Below are positions 17,362 through 24,952 of a DNA stretch of 33,793 nucleotides, one piece after another (positions within the stretch are counted from its first letter, which is position 1; every line of letters starts with the position of its first letter). The position numbers and the translations under genes are program-made. The notes under the pieces were generated by a model. The model worked only from the letters and a program-made list of their open reading frames with translations, did not search any database and was not told the DNA's origin. The DNA lies in assembly GCA_002412925.1 (NCBI GenBank), contig DHVZ01000104.1, forward strand, positions 1 through 33,793, read 5' to 3'. Origin of the DNA: Anaerolineales bacterium UBA5195. GTDB lineage: Bacteria; Chloroflexota; Anaerolineae; Anaerolineales; Villigracilaceae.

Positions 17362-17779
17362 ATTCACCGATAATTTTTACCAGCACCCGTTTGGCACGCC
17401 GCCCATCAAATTCACCGTAGAAAACCTGCTCCCAGGGGCCAAAGTCCAGGGCACCTTTGGTCACGGCCATGACCACCTCGCGTCCCATCACCTGGCGTTT
17501 CATGTGAGCATCGGCATTATCTTCGCCGGTGCGGTTATGCATATATTGGCCGATCGGTTCATGCGGGGCGAGCTGTTCCAGCCAGCGTTCATAATCCTGG
17601 TGCAGGCCCGATTCGTCGTCGTTGATAAAAACGGAGGCGGTAATGTGCATGGCGTTCACAAGGGCAATCCCTTCCTGGATTCCGCTTTCTCGCAGGCAGG
17701 CTTCAACTTGCGGAGTGATGTTGATAAATCCGCGCCGGGCAGGGATATTGAACCATAATTCTTTTCGATAGGAGTTCAT
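17360..17779 (-). CDS. YjbQ/UPF0047 family protein
   Basis: This 139-residue single-domain protein of the YjbQ (UPF0047) fold has 'NAMHITASVFIND' (family HxTxS/A), 'DDESGLHQDYERWL', 'NADAHMKRQVMGREV' and 'EQVFYGEFDGRRAKRVLVKI', in the usual order and length. Members have been reported with weak thiamine-phosphate synthase activity, but a physiological role is not settled. ATG 17779 is preferred to a GTG at 17791 because AGGTG lies nine bases upstream and overlaps that GTG. It follows the DUF4342 gene by 33 bases on the same strand and is probably co-transcribed. Confidence 0.88.
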   Translation of the reverse strand: MNSYRKELWFNIPARRGFINITPQVEACLRESGIQEGIALVNAMHITASVFINDDESGLHQDYERWLEQLAPHEPIGQYMHNRTGEDNADAHMKRQVMGREVVMAVTKGALDFGPWEQVFYGEFDGRRAKRVLVKIIGE

Positions 17780-17812
17780 CGTTATTCTCACCTGGGGAAA
17801 TGTGTTTTCAAA

Positions 17813-18070
17813 CTACGGCTGCTCAACTTTTTCGACAACGATGGTCGCTTCACTCACCAGCGCCGCGACTGCGCCGACGGCCACCAGCACCGGCGCCAGC
17901 GCAGCGCCGACGACTCCCAGCGTGAGTGGAAATTCGACAAGGATGCGCCCGGTTTTATCCTTGATGATCACGCGCCGAATGTTGCCCTCGCGGATCAGCT
18001 CTTTAACTTTGGCGAGAATTTCATCACCATTGACGGAAAATTCTTCAGTCTGCACCTTGGGTTCTGACAT
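17813..18070 (-). CDS. DUF4342 family small membrane-associated protein
   Basis: This 85-residue protein has an N-terminal part 'TEEFSVNGDEILAKVKELIREGNIRRVIIKDKTGRILVEFPLTLGVV' with the DUF4342 pattern (conserved EEF, G-E, VKELI-EGN-RR-I-I), then a hydrophobic segment (about 49-74) rich in Ala/Val and a short acidic end. The family is small, common in Chloroflexota and Firmicutes, and of unknown role; some members are fused to UBA-like domains. ATG 18070 is chosen over the upstream frame because GGAGG lies ten bases before it and the upstream extension is Cys/Trp-rich and unlike the family. Confidence 0.82.
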   Translation of the reverse strand: MSEPKVQTEEFSVNGDEILAKVKELIREGNIRRVIIKDKTGRILVEFPLTLGVVGAALAPVLVAVGAVAALVSEATIVVEKVEQP

Positions 18071-18161
18071 AAGCTGGGTCCTCCAAGACAAGTATACGTG
18101 AAAAATTGTGCAAAAGTTGTGAGTTATGTACAATACTTACAGTTCCCCTTATGTCTCGCGA

Positions 18162-18167
18162 TATAAT
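18162..18167 (+). promoter_or_regulatory. Candidate -10 box upstream of the TPR lipoprotein
   Basis: TATAAT within CGATATAATCC; the -35 is weak. A transcript from here would carry the 52-base palindrome (18197-18248) in its leader before the ATG at 18307. Confidence 0.35.
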
Positions 18168-18196
18168 CCTTACTTCACGAAAGTTGAAAGAATTTT

Positions 18197-18248
18197 CGAT
18201 TTTGGGTGTGCGCGGCGGGCGTACGCCCGCCGCGCACACCCAAAATCG
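18197..18248. repeat. Perfect 52-bp palindrome
   Basis: Two 26-base arms are exact reverse complements with no spacer, centred on GTAC between 18222 and 18223. The core is GC-rich and the ends AT-rich (CGATTTTGGG...CCCAAAATCG). A second outer inverted repeat, TTCACGAAA (18174-18182) and TTTCGTGAA (18264-18272), surrounds it. No T-tract follows on the plus strand. As RNA it would form a long hairpin in the leader of the downstream gene. Confidence 0.9.
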
Positions 18249-18306
18249 GGTTTCTCCAAGAAGTTTCGTGAACTACTGATAATTTGTGTTTGAGGACAAA
18301 ATACAC

Positions 18307-19920
18307 ATGAAATTGATGAGAAAGACGCTGTTCTTTTTTGTTTATCTCGGCCTGGGGTTTGGTCTGGGATTAAACCTGTCAGCCTGTGGTAAGGCCACCG
18401 CCACTCCTGCTGTGGCAGCGGCGCAGGCTGGCATTGCCAGCAGCGCTGACCAATACCAGAAAGCGGGAACGGATTATCTTGCCGCCAGAGATTATGCCCA
18501 GGCCATTCAGTCTTATGACCAGGCGATCGAGTTGGAGCCAGACAGGTTTCTAGCTTATTATGGACGCGCGCAGGCTTATGCCGCCATTCACAAACCGGAA
18601 CAGGCCATCGCTGATTTCGATAAAGTTATTGACCTAAACCCAGCCTTTGGATTGGCCTATCCGGCCCGCGCGGCTGCCTACGCAGAGCTGGGAAAGTATG
18701 ACCTGGCGATCGCTGATTTTGATAAAGCCATTGAGACCCAGCCGGCCGACCCGGTTAACTATGTCAACCGGGCTGTGTTATTTGATGCGAAACAGGAATA
18801 CCTGTTTGCAGTCGATGACTATACCCAGGCGCTCAAATTGGCTCCCGATAACCCCACAATTTTGAATAACCGTGGCAATACTTATGTAAAGCAGGGTAAT
18901 ATCGATTTTGCGTTGGTCGATTTCAGCCGGGCCATAGAAATTCAGCCTGGCTATGCCCTGGCATACTTTAATCGCGCCCGCGCTTATCTAGACAAAAAAG
19001 ATCAAGCCCTCGCCTTGCTGGATTTCAGCAAGGTGATCGAATTGCAGCCAGATTTTGCGGGTGGATATACCGGCCGGGCATCGATCTATTTCAGCCAGCA
19101 GGAATATGACAAAGCGCTGGCCGATTTTGGTCAGACTGTCAGGCTGAGCCCTGATGACCCAACCGGTTATTATTATCGCGGTTCGGTTTATGCGGCCAGA
19201 GGTGACAACCCAGAAGCCCTGGCTGATTACAACGAATGGGTCAGACTCTCGCCGCAAAGCGCCCTGGCTTATTACAACCGAGGCATTGTTTATGACCGCC
19301 TGGGAAAGTTCGATCTTTCATTACAGGATTATTCCCGTGCCATCGAACTCGCCCCTGACCAAATTGAATTCTACAATAATCGCGGTAATGCTTATAACCA
19401 ACTTGGAGAATATGACAAAGCGGTTCAGGATTTTGTCACTGCGCTAAACCTCGACCCCGTGTATGCCCTGGCATACCTCAATCGCGGACGCGCTTACCAG
19501 GGCCTTCAGCAGTATGAACAGGCTTTGTCTGATTTAAACAAGGCCATCGAACTCCAGCCCGATGACGCTACCAGTTACTATAATCGCAGTGTCGTCTACT
19601 ACAGCCTGAAACGTTACGATTTGGCGCTTGAGGATGCCAGTCAGACCATAAAATTGCAGCCTGAGCTGGCCGCCACTTTCATTGTTCGTGGGCTGATTTA
19701 TTTGCAGAAAAAAAATATCGAAAAGGCGCTCGAAGATTTTACCGAGGCGATCAAACTTGACCCGAACAATGCGCAGGCCTACTATTACCGCGCCGTTATC
19801 TATGAAAGCCGCGGCGAAAAGATCAAAGCAATGGCTGATTTGGAGCAGAGCCTGACTCTAAATCCCGGCGAGGTGTTGCGTGGCGACATTGAAAAAATGT
19901 TGAAGGCTTTGGGTGGGTAG
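18307..19920 (+). CDS. TPR-repeat lipoprotein (about 14 TPRs)
   Basis: This 537-residue exported lipoprotein has a signal peptide ending in the lipobox LSAC and a mature region almost entirely made of 34-residue tetratricopeptide repeats; I count 14, each with the A-Y-x-x-R-A/G start and the 'DF..AIEL.P' end (for example AYFNRARAY, AYYNRGIVY, AYLNRGRAY). Such a superhelix binds peptides or scaffolds envelope complexes; no catalytic domain is present. ATG 18307 is preferred over a GTG at 18286 because GAGG lies 11 bases upstream and the lipoprotein signal begins there. It follows the palindrome and is closed by a terminator at 19924. Confidence 0.92.
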   Translation: MKLMRKTLFFFVYLGLGFGLGLNLSACGKATATPAVAAAQAGIASSADQYQKAGTDYLAARDYAQAIQSYDQAIELEPDRFLAYYGRAQAYAAIHKPEQAIADFDKVIDLNPAFGLAYPARAAAYAELGKYDLAIADFDKAIETQPADPVNYVNRAVLFDAKQEYLFAVDDYTQALKLAPDNPTILNNRGNTYVKQGNIDFALVDFSRAIEIQPGYALAYFNRARAYLDKKDQALALLDFSKVIELQPDFAGGYTGRASIYFSQQEYDKALADFGQTVRLSPDDPTGYYYRGSVYAARGDNPEALADYNEWVRLSPQSALAYYNRGIVYDRLGKFDLSLQDYSRAIELAPDQIEFYNNRGNAYNQLGEYDKAVQDFVTALNLDPVYALAYLNRGRAYQGLQQYEQALSDLNKAIELQPDDATSYYNRSVVYYSLKRYDLALEDASQTIKLQPELAATFIVRGLIYLQKKNIEKALEDFTEAIKLDPNNAQAYYYRAVIYESRGEKIKAMADLEQSLTLNPGEVLRGDIEKMLKALGG

Positions 19921-19923
19921 CCC

Positions 19924-19966
19924 AATCTTCGTCCCGCAGCCGAACTGCGGGACGAAGATTTATTTC
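19924..19966 (+). terminator. Intrinsic terminator of the TPR lipoprotein gene
   Basis: A 16-bp perfect stem (19924-19939 with 19945-19960) with a five-base loop is followed by TATTT. It lies three bases after the stop and separates two convergent genes. Confidence 0.85.
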
Positions 19967-19988
19967 ATCCTAAATGACTTGGAAATCG

Positions 19989-21614
19989 TTAACGGATAAG
20001 CACTGCATCGAAAGTGCCATTACCATTTGCAAATACTAACTTCAAGGTGTGACTCCCGGGAGTTAATTGGCCAGGGAAATCCCAACGTTGTTGGAACTTG
20101 AGGTCACTAGAAGAGCGCATTATGGTTTCCACTAATATTCCATCCACGTAAACAGACATTCTTCTATAGATTGGTCCATCTGTGTAGAGAATGCTGAAAG
20201 ACTGACCGGTGAAGTTCAACGTTGTTGATGCGCCCGCTTCAGAGGTAGTTTTGTATGAGCCGGCATAAGCCCGCTCGTTGGGCACATCTTGCCAGTTGGC
20301 TGTGTAAACAAAACTACCGCTCATGTCATCGTAAACCGTTTCTGTATCTGGCAGGCTGGGAACCGGGGTGGAAGAGGCTGTAGCTGGAAGAGAGGTCTGC
20401 GTCGCGGCGGGCATTTCTGTACGAGTCGCCGTGGGCATTTCTGTGCGAGTCGCCGTGGGCATTGCTGTACGAGTCGCCGTGGCTGGTACAGAAGTCGAGG
20501 TAATCGTGGGTGACACCGGGGTAGAGGTTGGCGGAATGATCTGTGTTGCTGTTTTGGTTGGCGTGAAGAATGTAGAGCCAATCACGATATTGTTTTTTAA
20601 AGTCACACCGGTGGGATATGTAACCGTAATCGCAGCAAAGACATTATTATTTTCGATCAACACATTTTGGTTGACAGAAGAAATGGCAATACTTTTGCGG
20701 GTTCCACTTGTAATGGTATTACCTGAGATGCTTGCGTTAATCAATTTTCCGCCAGCAACTTCGGGAAGCCACGAAGCGATCCCATCATAGCAGCCACTCA
20801 CTGAGTTGTTCAGTACGTTGTTGTCGTGGCGTTGAGCGCCCCACCCTGAGTATGATTCTTCTGCAATTGCAATACCAGTTGGCCGCCGTCCATCGCGAAG
20901 ATAAATACCGGTGCAAGAGACGGCATTGTTTCGAGCAGTTGAATAGGGTGAGTTGTCGAGATAAATATTTACGCTGAAGTTATCGCGCACAGTATTATTT
21001 TCAACCATGATATTCAGACCGCGAGTGATGCCAATCCCCTCACCGCAATTCTCATAAACCTGGTTGCCGCGAACGGTCACATCATCTGCGCCCAGCATAA
21101 TTTTTATTGCACTCCCCCAACTACCCGAACCGCTGCAGGTCCCGGTCCCATTTTCCAAAATATTATGGTGAACGGATGACTGTTCAAGCTTGATATGTTT
21201 CCCGCTGATCAAAACCGCATGGGATGTACTGCCTGTTACCTCAAAGCCTGAGATGTTGACATAGCTCCCAGTAACTTTTATTCCATTCTGTTGGGTCCCT
21301 CCCATCCGAAGAATGGCTGCGTTGCCAATGATGGTGAGTGGCGCGCTGACCGTGCCAGATTTGGAAATAACCAATGGTTGGTTATACGTTCCGGTTACCA
21401 TGAGCGTATCACCCGCGGACATGGACAGGATCCCCTTATTGAGGGTCTTGAAGGGTGATGTGGCTGTGCCAGAATTGGCATCACTCCCTGCCGGGTTGAC
21501 GTAAATGGTTTTAGCTGCAGCAGAGATGGATAAGGCGCCTGCGCTAAATTCGCTTCCCAGCGTCAGGATCAGGGCTAACACGACACTCAATATTCGAGAA
21601 GTTATCGTTTTCAT
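19989..21614 (-). CDS. Secreted right-handed beta-helix protein with Pro/Thr linker and C-terminal beta domain
   Basis: This 541-residue protein has a signal peptide (about 1-33), then the start motif of surface beta-helix proteins 'IYVNPAGSDANSGTATSPFKTLNKGI' split by one coil (36-61), and parbeta1-type repeats rich in Asn (GIKVTGSYVNISGFEVTG, DDVTVRGNQVYENCGEGIG, NIMVENNTVRDN, LNNSVSGCYDG) to about 350. A Pro/Thr-rich linker with TATRTEMP repeats (about 355-430) leads to a C-terminal domain of about 100 residues (FTGQSFSILYTDGPIYRRMSVYVDG...GTFDAVLIR), a beta-sandwich seen at the end of other Chloroflexota surface proteins. Pectate-lyase-like or NosD-like polysaccharide binding or cleavage is possible, but no catalytic set is evident. 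Its leader carries a GEMM-I riboswitch and terminator. GATAGGAG precedes the ATG. Confidence 0.85.
   Translation of the reverse strand: MKTITSRILSVVLALILTLGSEFSAGALSISAAAKTIYVNPAGSDANSGTATSPFKTLNKGILSMSAGDTLMVTGTYNQPLVISKSGTVSAPLTIIGNAAILRMGGTQQNGIKVTGSYVNISGFEVTGSTSHAVLISGKHIKLEQSSVHHNILENGTGTCSGSGSWGSAIKIMLGADDVTVRGNQVYENCGEGIGITRGLNIMVENNTVRDNFSVNIYLDNSPYSTARNNAVSCTGIYLRDGRRPTGIAIAEESYSGWGAQRHDNNVLNNSVSGCYDGIASWLPEVAGGKLINASISGNTITSGTRKSIAISSVNQNVLIENNNVFAAITVTYPTGVTLKNNIVIGSTFFTPTKTATQIIPPTSTPVSPTITSTSVPATATRTAMPTATRTEMPTATRTEMPAATQTSLPATASSTPVPSLPDTETVYDDMSGSFVYTANWQDVPNERAYAGSYKTTSEAGASTTLNFTGQSFSILYTDGPIYRRMSVYVDGILVETIMRSSSDLKFQQRWDFPGQLTPGSHTLKLVFANGNGTFDAVLIR
20411..20482. repeat. 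Three 24-bp tandem repeats inside the beta-helix protein linker
   Basis: Three copies of a 24-base unit (20411-20434, 20435-20458, 20459-20482) differ at one or two positions and encode the Pro/Thr linker repeat TATRT(E/A)MP. Copy number is likely to vary by slippage without shifting the frame. Confidence 0.9.
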
Positions 21615-21629
21615 TTTTTTCTCCTATCG

Positions 21630-21660
21630 AAAAACAAAACGGCCTGAGAATCAGGCCGTT
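21630..21660 (-). terminator. Riboswitch expression-platform terminator
   Basis: A 10-bp perfect stem AACGGCCTGA / TCAGGCCGTT (21638-21660) with a three-base loop is followed on the minus strand by TTGTTTTT. It lies six bases after the GEMM-I aptamer and 23 bases before the beta-helix gene start, the normal place for a ligand-controlled terminator. Confidence 0.85.
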
Positions 21661-21666
21661 ACTAAA

Positions 21667-21765
21667 CCGCTTTCGGCGACCTGGCAGTCATAGCCCACAA
21701 ATTGCGGCTGAAGACCCATAGTTTTGTGCCCCCGGTTTTCACCGGGTTTACCTTTTTCGAAATTC
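21667..21765 (-). promoter_or_regulatory. GEMM-I riboswitch (c-di-GMP-I or GEMM-Ib class)
   Basis: Read on the minus strand, the leader holds the GEMM-I hallmarks in order: GGTAAACC (21745-21752), a six-pair stem CCCGGT capped by a GAAA tetraloop (21731-21746), the GGCACAAAAC segment after it, CTATGGGTCT with a variable P3 arm, and ATGACTGCCAGGTCGCCGAAA as the 3' receptor and P1 strand (to about 21670). UUUCG and CGAAA can close P1. The base corresponding to Vc2 G20 reads A (position 21753). A terminator follows directly. The downstream gene is a secreted beta-helix protein, a plausible target for cyclic-dinucleotide control of surface life. Assignment rests on motif matching; a covariance-model score was not available. 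Confidence 0.88.
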
Positions 21766-21794
21766 TTTGTAAATGTGCGGTTTTATCAGTTTGG

Positions 21795-21820
21795 AGTATA
21801 CGGTGGGATAAGATGGTCAA
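21795..21820 (-). promoter_or_regulatory. Weak candidate promoter of the riboswitch leader
   Basis: On the minus strand TTGACC (21815-21820) and TATACT (21795-21800) are present but only 14 bases apart, shorter than the usual 16-18, so this is tentative. It would start transcription about 20-30 bases before the aptamer. Confidence 0.3.
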
Positions 21821-21930
21821 GGAATAGTACTTGGGTACCGAAAGCGATTTCAGAACTGTTAGGAAAAACGCGTCCCCCATACCTCCTACAAGCCAATTTG
21901 GCTAACTACCAAACGACATCACTTTAGTTT

Positions 21931-21960
21931 GATCATTTGAGCCAGGTGAGCGAAATGATC
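21931..21960. repeat. Inverted repeat upstream of the GNAT gene
   Basis: GATCATTT (21931-21938) and AAATGATC (21953-21960) are perfect 8-base arms with a 14-base spacer, 75 bases before the GNAT start. It may be an operator or a leader hairpin. No other strong element is visible in the 255-base gap between the riboswitch-controlled gene's leader and this gene. Confidence 0.4.
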
Positions 21961-22034
21961 GAAATTGATTCGAAAAAACCATCAAATTCCGAAAGTGTTA
22001 TATACTCAAAAAAATCCTCGTTTCAGGAGCGCCC

Positions 22035-23165
22035 ATGTTAACCATCGAAAAAATCGATCCAGCCAACAAAGCCCAGGTCAAACGTTTTGTCCAATTGCCC
22101 CACAGACTCTACGCGGATTGCCCACAATGGGTGCCTCCCTTGGATATCGATGCTTATGCCCAGCTTGACCCTAAAACGCATCCTTTTTATGAGCACTCCG
22201 AGGTGCAATTTTTCCTGGCTGTGCGTGATGGGCGGGATGTTGGCCGTATCGCGGCCATCGAGAACCGGCCTTATAATCAATATCATGGCACACAAGAAGC
22301 CGATTTTTACTTCTTTGAATGTGAGAATGACCTTGAAGCTGCCACAGCCTTGTTCACCACGGTTTTCGATTGGGCGAAAAAACGCGGCCTGAACCGCGTC
22401 ATTGGGCCAAAGGGCATGGGGCCGCTGGATGGCTACGGGATGCTTGTCTTTGGGTTTGAACATCGCCAGACCATGACGATGCTTAACTACAACCACGCTT
22501 ATTACCCGCAGCTTGTCGAAGCTCAGGGTTTTGAAAAGGAAGTGGATTTTGTCTCCTGCTACCTGCCCGCCGATCAATTTAAAATCCCCGAACGGGTTGA
22601 GCGCATCGCCCGGCGCGCTCTGGAACGCGGTGATTTAAAAGTCAAAAAATTTAAAAATAAAAAGGAATTGCTCCAATGGGCGCCCCGTATCGGAGAAGCC
22701 TACAACAAAGCCTTTGTTAAAAATTGGGAATACTACCCTTTTACCCCGCGCGAGATTAAATTCGTGGTTGACAACATCATGACCATTGCCGACCATCGCC
22801 TGATAAAAATTATCACCCATACCGATGAAGTGGTGGGCTTCCTGTTTGGCTTTCCAGATGTATCGGCGGCTCTCCAGCGCGCAAAAGGCAAGTTGTTCCC
22901 GTTCGGGCTGCCCGATCTTTTGCTTGAAATGCGCCGCACCCGCACCATCGTGGGCAATGGTATGGGCATTTTGCCCGAATACCAGGGGCATGGCGGCAAT
23001 GCCATCCTTTACAACGAAATGGGCAGTACCTTGCTCGAATTTGGACGATTTTCACATGTGGAGATGACCCAGGTGGCCGAGACCACTGAGCAAATGCGCG
23101 CCGACCTGAAGAACCTGAACGGCGTGGAATACAAAAATAACCGCGTCTATCACAAGGATATTTAA
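22035..23165 (+). CDS. GNAT-family N-acetyltransferase-like protein
   Basis: This 376-residue cytoplasmic protein is long enough for two GNAT-like halves. The first half has 'FFLAVRDGRDVGRIAAIENRPYNQ' and 'LNRVIGPKGMGPLDGYGMLVFGFEHRQTMTMLNYN' (about 57-150); the second has 'DEVVGFLFGFPDVSAAL', 'GNGMGILPEYQGHGGNAILYNEM' and 'FSHVEMTQVAETTEQMRADL' (about 260-360), where the PEYQGHGGN segment resembles the acetyl-CoA pyrophosphate loop (Q/R-x-x-G-x-G/A). The family is common next to housekeeping genes in Chloroflexota and resembles YghO-type proteins. The substrate is unknown. TTTCAGGAGCG precedes the ATG. The following membrane-protein gene begins 12 bases downstream, so they are probably co-transcribed. 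Confidence 0.75.
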   Translation: MLTIEKIDPANKAQVKRFVQLPHRLYADCPQWVPPLDIDAYAQLDPKTHPFYEHSEVQFFLAVRDGRDVGRIAAIENRPYNQYHGTQEADFYFFECENDLEAATALFTTVFDWAKKRGLNRVIGPKGMGPLDGYGMLVFGFEHRQTMTMLNYNHAYYPQLVEAQGFEKEVDFVSCYLPADQFKIPERVERIARRALERGDLKVKKFKNKKELLQWAPRIGEAYNKAFVKNWEYYPFTPREIKFVVDNIMTIADHRLIKIITHTDEVVGFLFGFPDVSAALQRAKGKLFPFGLPDLLLEMRRTRTIVGNGMGILPEYQGHGGNAILYNEMGSTLLEFGRFSHVEMTQVAETTEQMRADLKNLNGVEYKNNRVYHKDI

Positions 23166-23177
23166 GGGGAAAATTCT

Positions 23178-23711
23178 GTGACTTTGCGCCACCCGCTGGA
23201 TTCCCTGCCCCCCAACTTGCGGCTTCCCCTGTTCTTTCTTTTTCTAGCGCTCACCGTGGCCGGTCTCGCCGTTTTCCAGCTTTTGGACCAGCCCCTGCGG
23301 ACCTCCGCTGCCCCTTCTGGAACAATCTCTTTTGAGCTGGCCGGGTCGGTGGAAAAGGCTGGGGCTATTCTGGGCTCCTGGGATGCCGGTGCGCGCTTGA
23401 ACAGCGCCTTTGGCCTGGGTTTTGACTTTCTCTTTATGCCGGCCTATGCCACGGCGTTAAGCCTGGGCATCCTTTTGGCGGCAGGCAGGCGGACGGGCGC
23501 ATGGCCTATCTTGGGAAAGGTCTTGGGTTGGGGCGCGTTTGCGGCCATGGTTTTCGACGCTGTCGAGAACCTCGCCCTTTTTTCCGTTTTGCAAGGAAAT
23601 CTCATTGCGCCTTATCCGCAATTGGCGGCCGGGTGCGCCACTGTTAAGTTTGGATTGATTCTGATGGGGATATTTTACGGATTGTCTGGCTGGTTGTTGC
23701 CCGAAAAATAG
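23178..23711 (+). CDS. Small multi-pass membrane protein, unknown function
   Basis: This 177-residue protein starts at GTG and has about four predicted membrane helices (about 16-35 LPLFFLFLALTVAGLAVFQL, 81-101, 113-135 and 150-172). It has a conserved-looking 'SAFGLGFDFLFMPAYATALSLG' and an acidic 'FDAVENLALF' in the third helix. The pattern of an acidic residue in a helix could be a ligand or proton site, but no family was recognised. It lies between the GNAT gene (12 bases) and the first SH3 lipoprotein (34 bases). Confidence 0.7.
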   Translation: MTLRHPLDSLPPNLRLPLFFLFLALTVAGLAVFQLLDQPLRTSAAPSGTISFELAGSVEKAGAILGSWDAGARLNSAFGLGFDFLFMPAYATALSLGILLAAGRRTGAWPILGKVLGWGAFAAMVFDAVENLALFSVLQGNLIAPYPQLAAGCATVKFGLILMGIFYGLSGWLLPEK

Positions 23712-23745
23712 CATTAGACTCTGAGTTTTTTGTTACAATCAGCGG

Positions 23746-24927
23746 ATGCATAAGTTCCTACTGATCCCCATTTTGATTCTGACAGCCTGTTCGTTTCAGG
23801 CAACCCCTCAATCTACGCCGACCGTCACTCCCCTGCCATTTGCCACAGCTACATTGATTCCTACCCTGACGCCGCATCCCTCGGCGACGGCGGGTGTTCC
23901 CACGGTCATCCCCACGATCTCGCCGGTTTCCGCCTCCCTGACGGCGCAGGTCAACGTGCGTGCTGCGCCCGATGCGAAAGCGATTTCGCTTGGATTGCTA
24001 AACTATGGAACGCGGGTGCAAGTCATCGGAAAAGATGCCAGTGGTAAATGGTGGCAGGTGATTTATCCCGAAAATTCAACCACGGCCGGTTGGGTGTCGG
24101 CAGAATATGCGCCGATTCCTGAGGGGGAGGCTGCCAAAATACCAGTGGCGCAAACTACAAACCCGCCCGCCGCTGCTTCCGCGCTCAATGAAACGCCCCT
24201 GGCCCCTGTTGCAAACAGTACCTCCACACCGGCCAGCCGCACTGCCAGCGTCAAGGCGCAGATTTTTGTCCGCGCAGGGCCAGGACAAACGTACGATAGC
24301 CTCGGGACGGTCAATGCGGGTACGATTGTTACGCTGACCGGTCGAAACGAGAACAATGTCTGGGTGCAAATCCAATTCGATGGCGGGCTGGATGGCATTG
24401 GGTGGGTGGCCGCGGCTTACCTGGAGGGTGCTGATCTTCGAGGCCTGCCTTATTTTGACAACCAGGGAAAATTGATTTTTGCACCCACGGCGGTTTCTAA
24501 TCCGGGCCAGCCTACGGTCACAGCAACCGCATTTTCTGCCGCCGCCGCAGATGGCGATTCTGAACAAAACCCGGCGGTCCGCCTGAAGTTTTCGCCCGAT
24601 GGCGCGGGCGAGCTGACCTTCTCCAGCACACTTTCCTCGCCCAGCGGCGATACCGCTGACTGGGTGGCTTTTACTCCCTATGAGCCCACGAACCAATCGA
24701 CTTATGTTTATTTCAAGCTGGAGTGCAGTGGGAATGGTGGCATCACGGCCATACTGGAAAAAAACGGAATCCCCGTCCCCGAGGTAAAATCACTGGTCTG
24801 CGGTAATTATGATTTTGCCGTACAGGTCCTTGGCGGCCAGGAATACATGCTGGTCTTAAGTGCCGATGGCTCTGGCGGGGGGCTGCGTTTTGTAAGTTAC
24901 AATTTGTATATCAAGTCTAAGCGTTAA
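23746..24927 (+). CDS. SH3-repeat lipoprotein 1, with distinct C-terminal beta domain
   Basis: This 393-residue lipoprotein has the lipobox LTAC (Cys15) after a short signal, then a Pro/Thr linker. Two bacterial SH3 (SH3b) domains follow: 'LTAQVNVRAAPDAKAISLG...WWQVIYP...GWVSAEY' (about 65-125) and 'VKAQIFVRAGPGQTYDSLG...WVQIQFDGG...GWVAAAYL' (about 167-226), the second ending in the LPYFDNQGKLI tail. The C-terminal region of about 120 residues (LKFSPDGAGELTFSS...) is a separate beta domain not found in the next two genes. SH3b domains of this kind bind cell-wall or peptide ligands. It is the first of three tandem paralogues; the next begins within about 30 bases. Confidence 0.85.
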   Translation: MHKFLLIPILILTACSFQATPQSTPTVTPLPFATATLIPTLTPHPSATAGVPTVIPTISPVSASLTAQVNVRAAPDAKAISLGLLNYGTRVQVIGKDASGKWWQVIYPENSTTAGWVSAEYAPIPEGEAAKIPVAQTTNPPAAASALNETPLAPVANSTSTPASRTASVKAQIFVRAGPGQTYDSLGTVNAGTIVTLTGRNENNVWVQIQFDGGLDGIGWVAAAYLEGADLRGLPYFDNQGKLIFAPTAVSNPGQPTVTATAFSAAAADGDSEQNPAVRLKFSPDGAGELTFSSTLSSPSGDTADWVAFTPYEPTNQSTYVYFKLECSGNGGITAILEKNGIPVPEVKSLVCGNYDFAVQVLGGQEYMLVLSADGSGGGLRFVSYNLYIKSKR

Positions 24928-24952
24928 AATCATGACTGGTTGGAGCACACCT

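Noticed and set aside
18100..18125. Second Rex-like site (TTGTG twice) near the DUF4342 gene
   Set aside because: Both copies are in the same orientation, so there is no TTGTG...CACAA inverted repeat.
20300..20500. Repeat cluster considered as a CRISPR array
   Set aside because: The 24-base units are directly adjacent with no spacers and lie in frame inside a coding Pro/Thr linker.
19989..21614. Assignment of the beta-helix protein as pectate lyase
   Set aside because: The fold fits, but I could not find a pectate-lyase catalytic set (Ca-binding Asp cluster and catalytic Arg/Lys) in the repeats.
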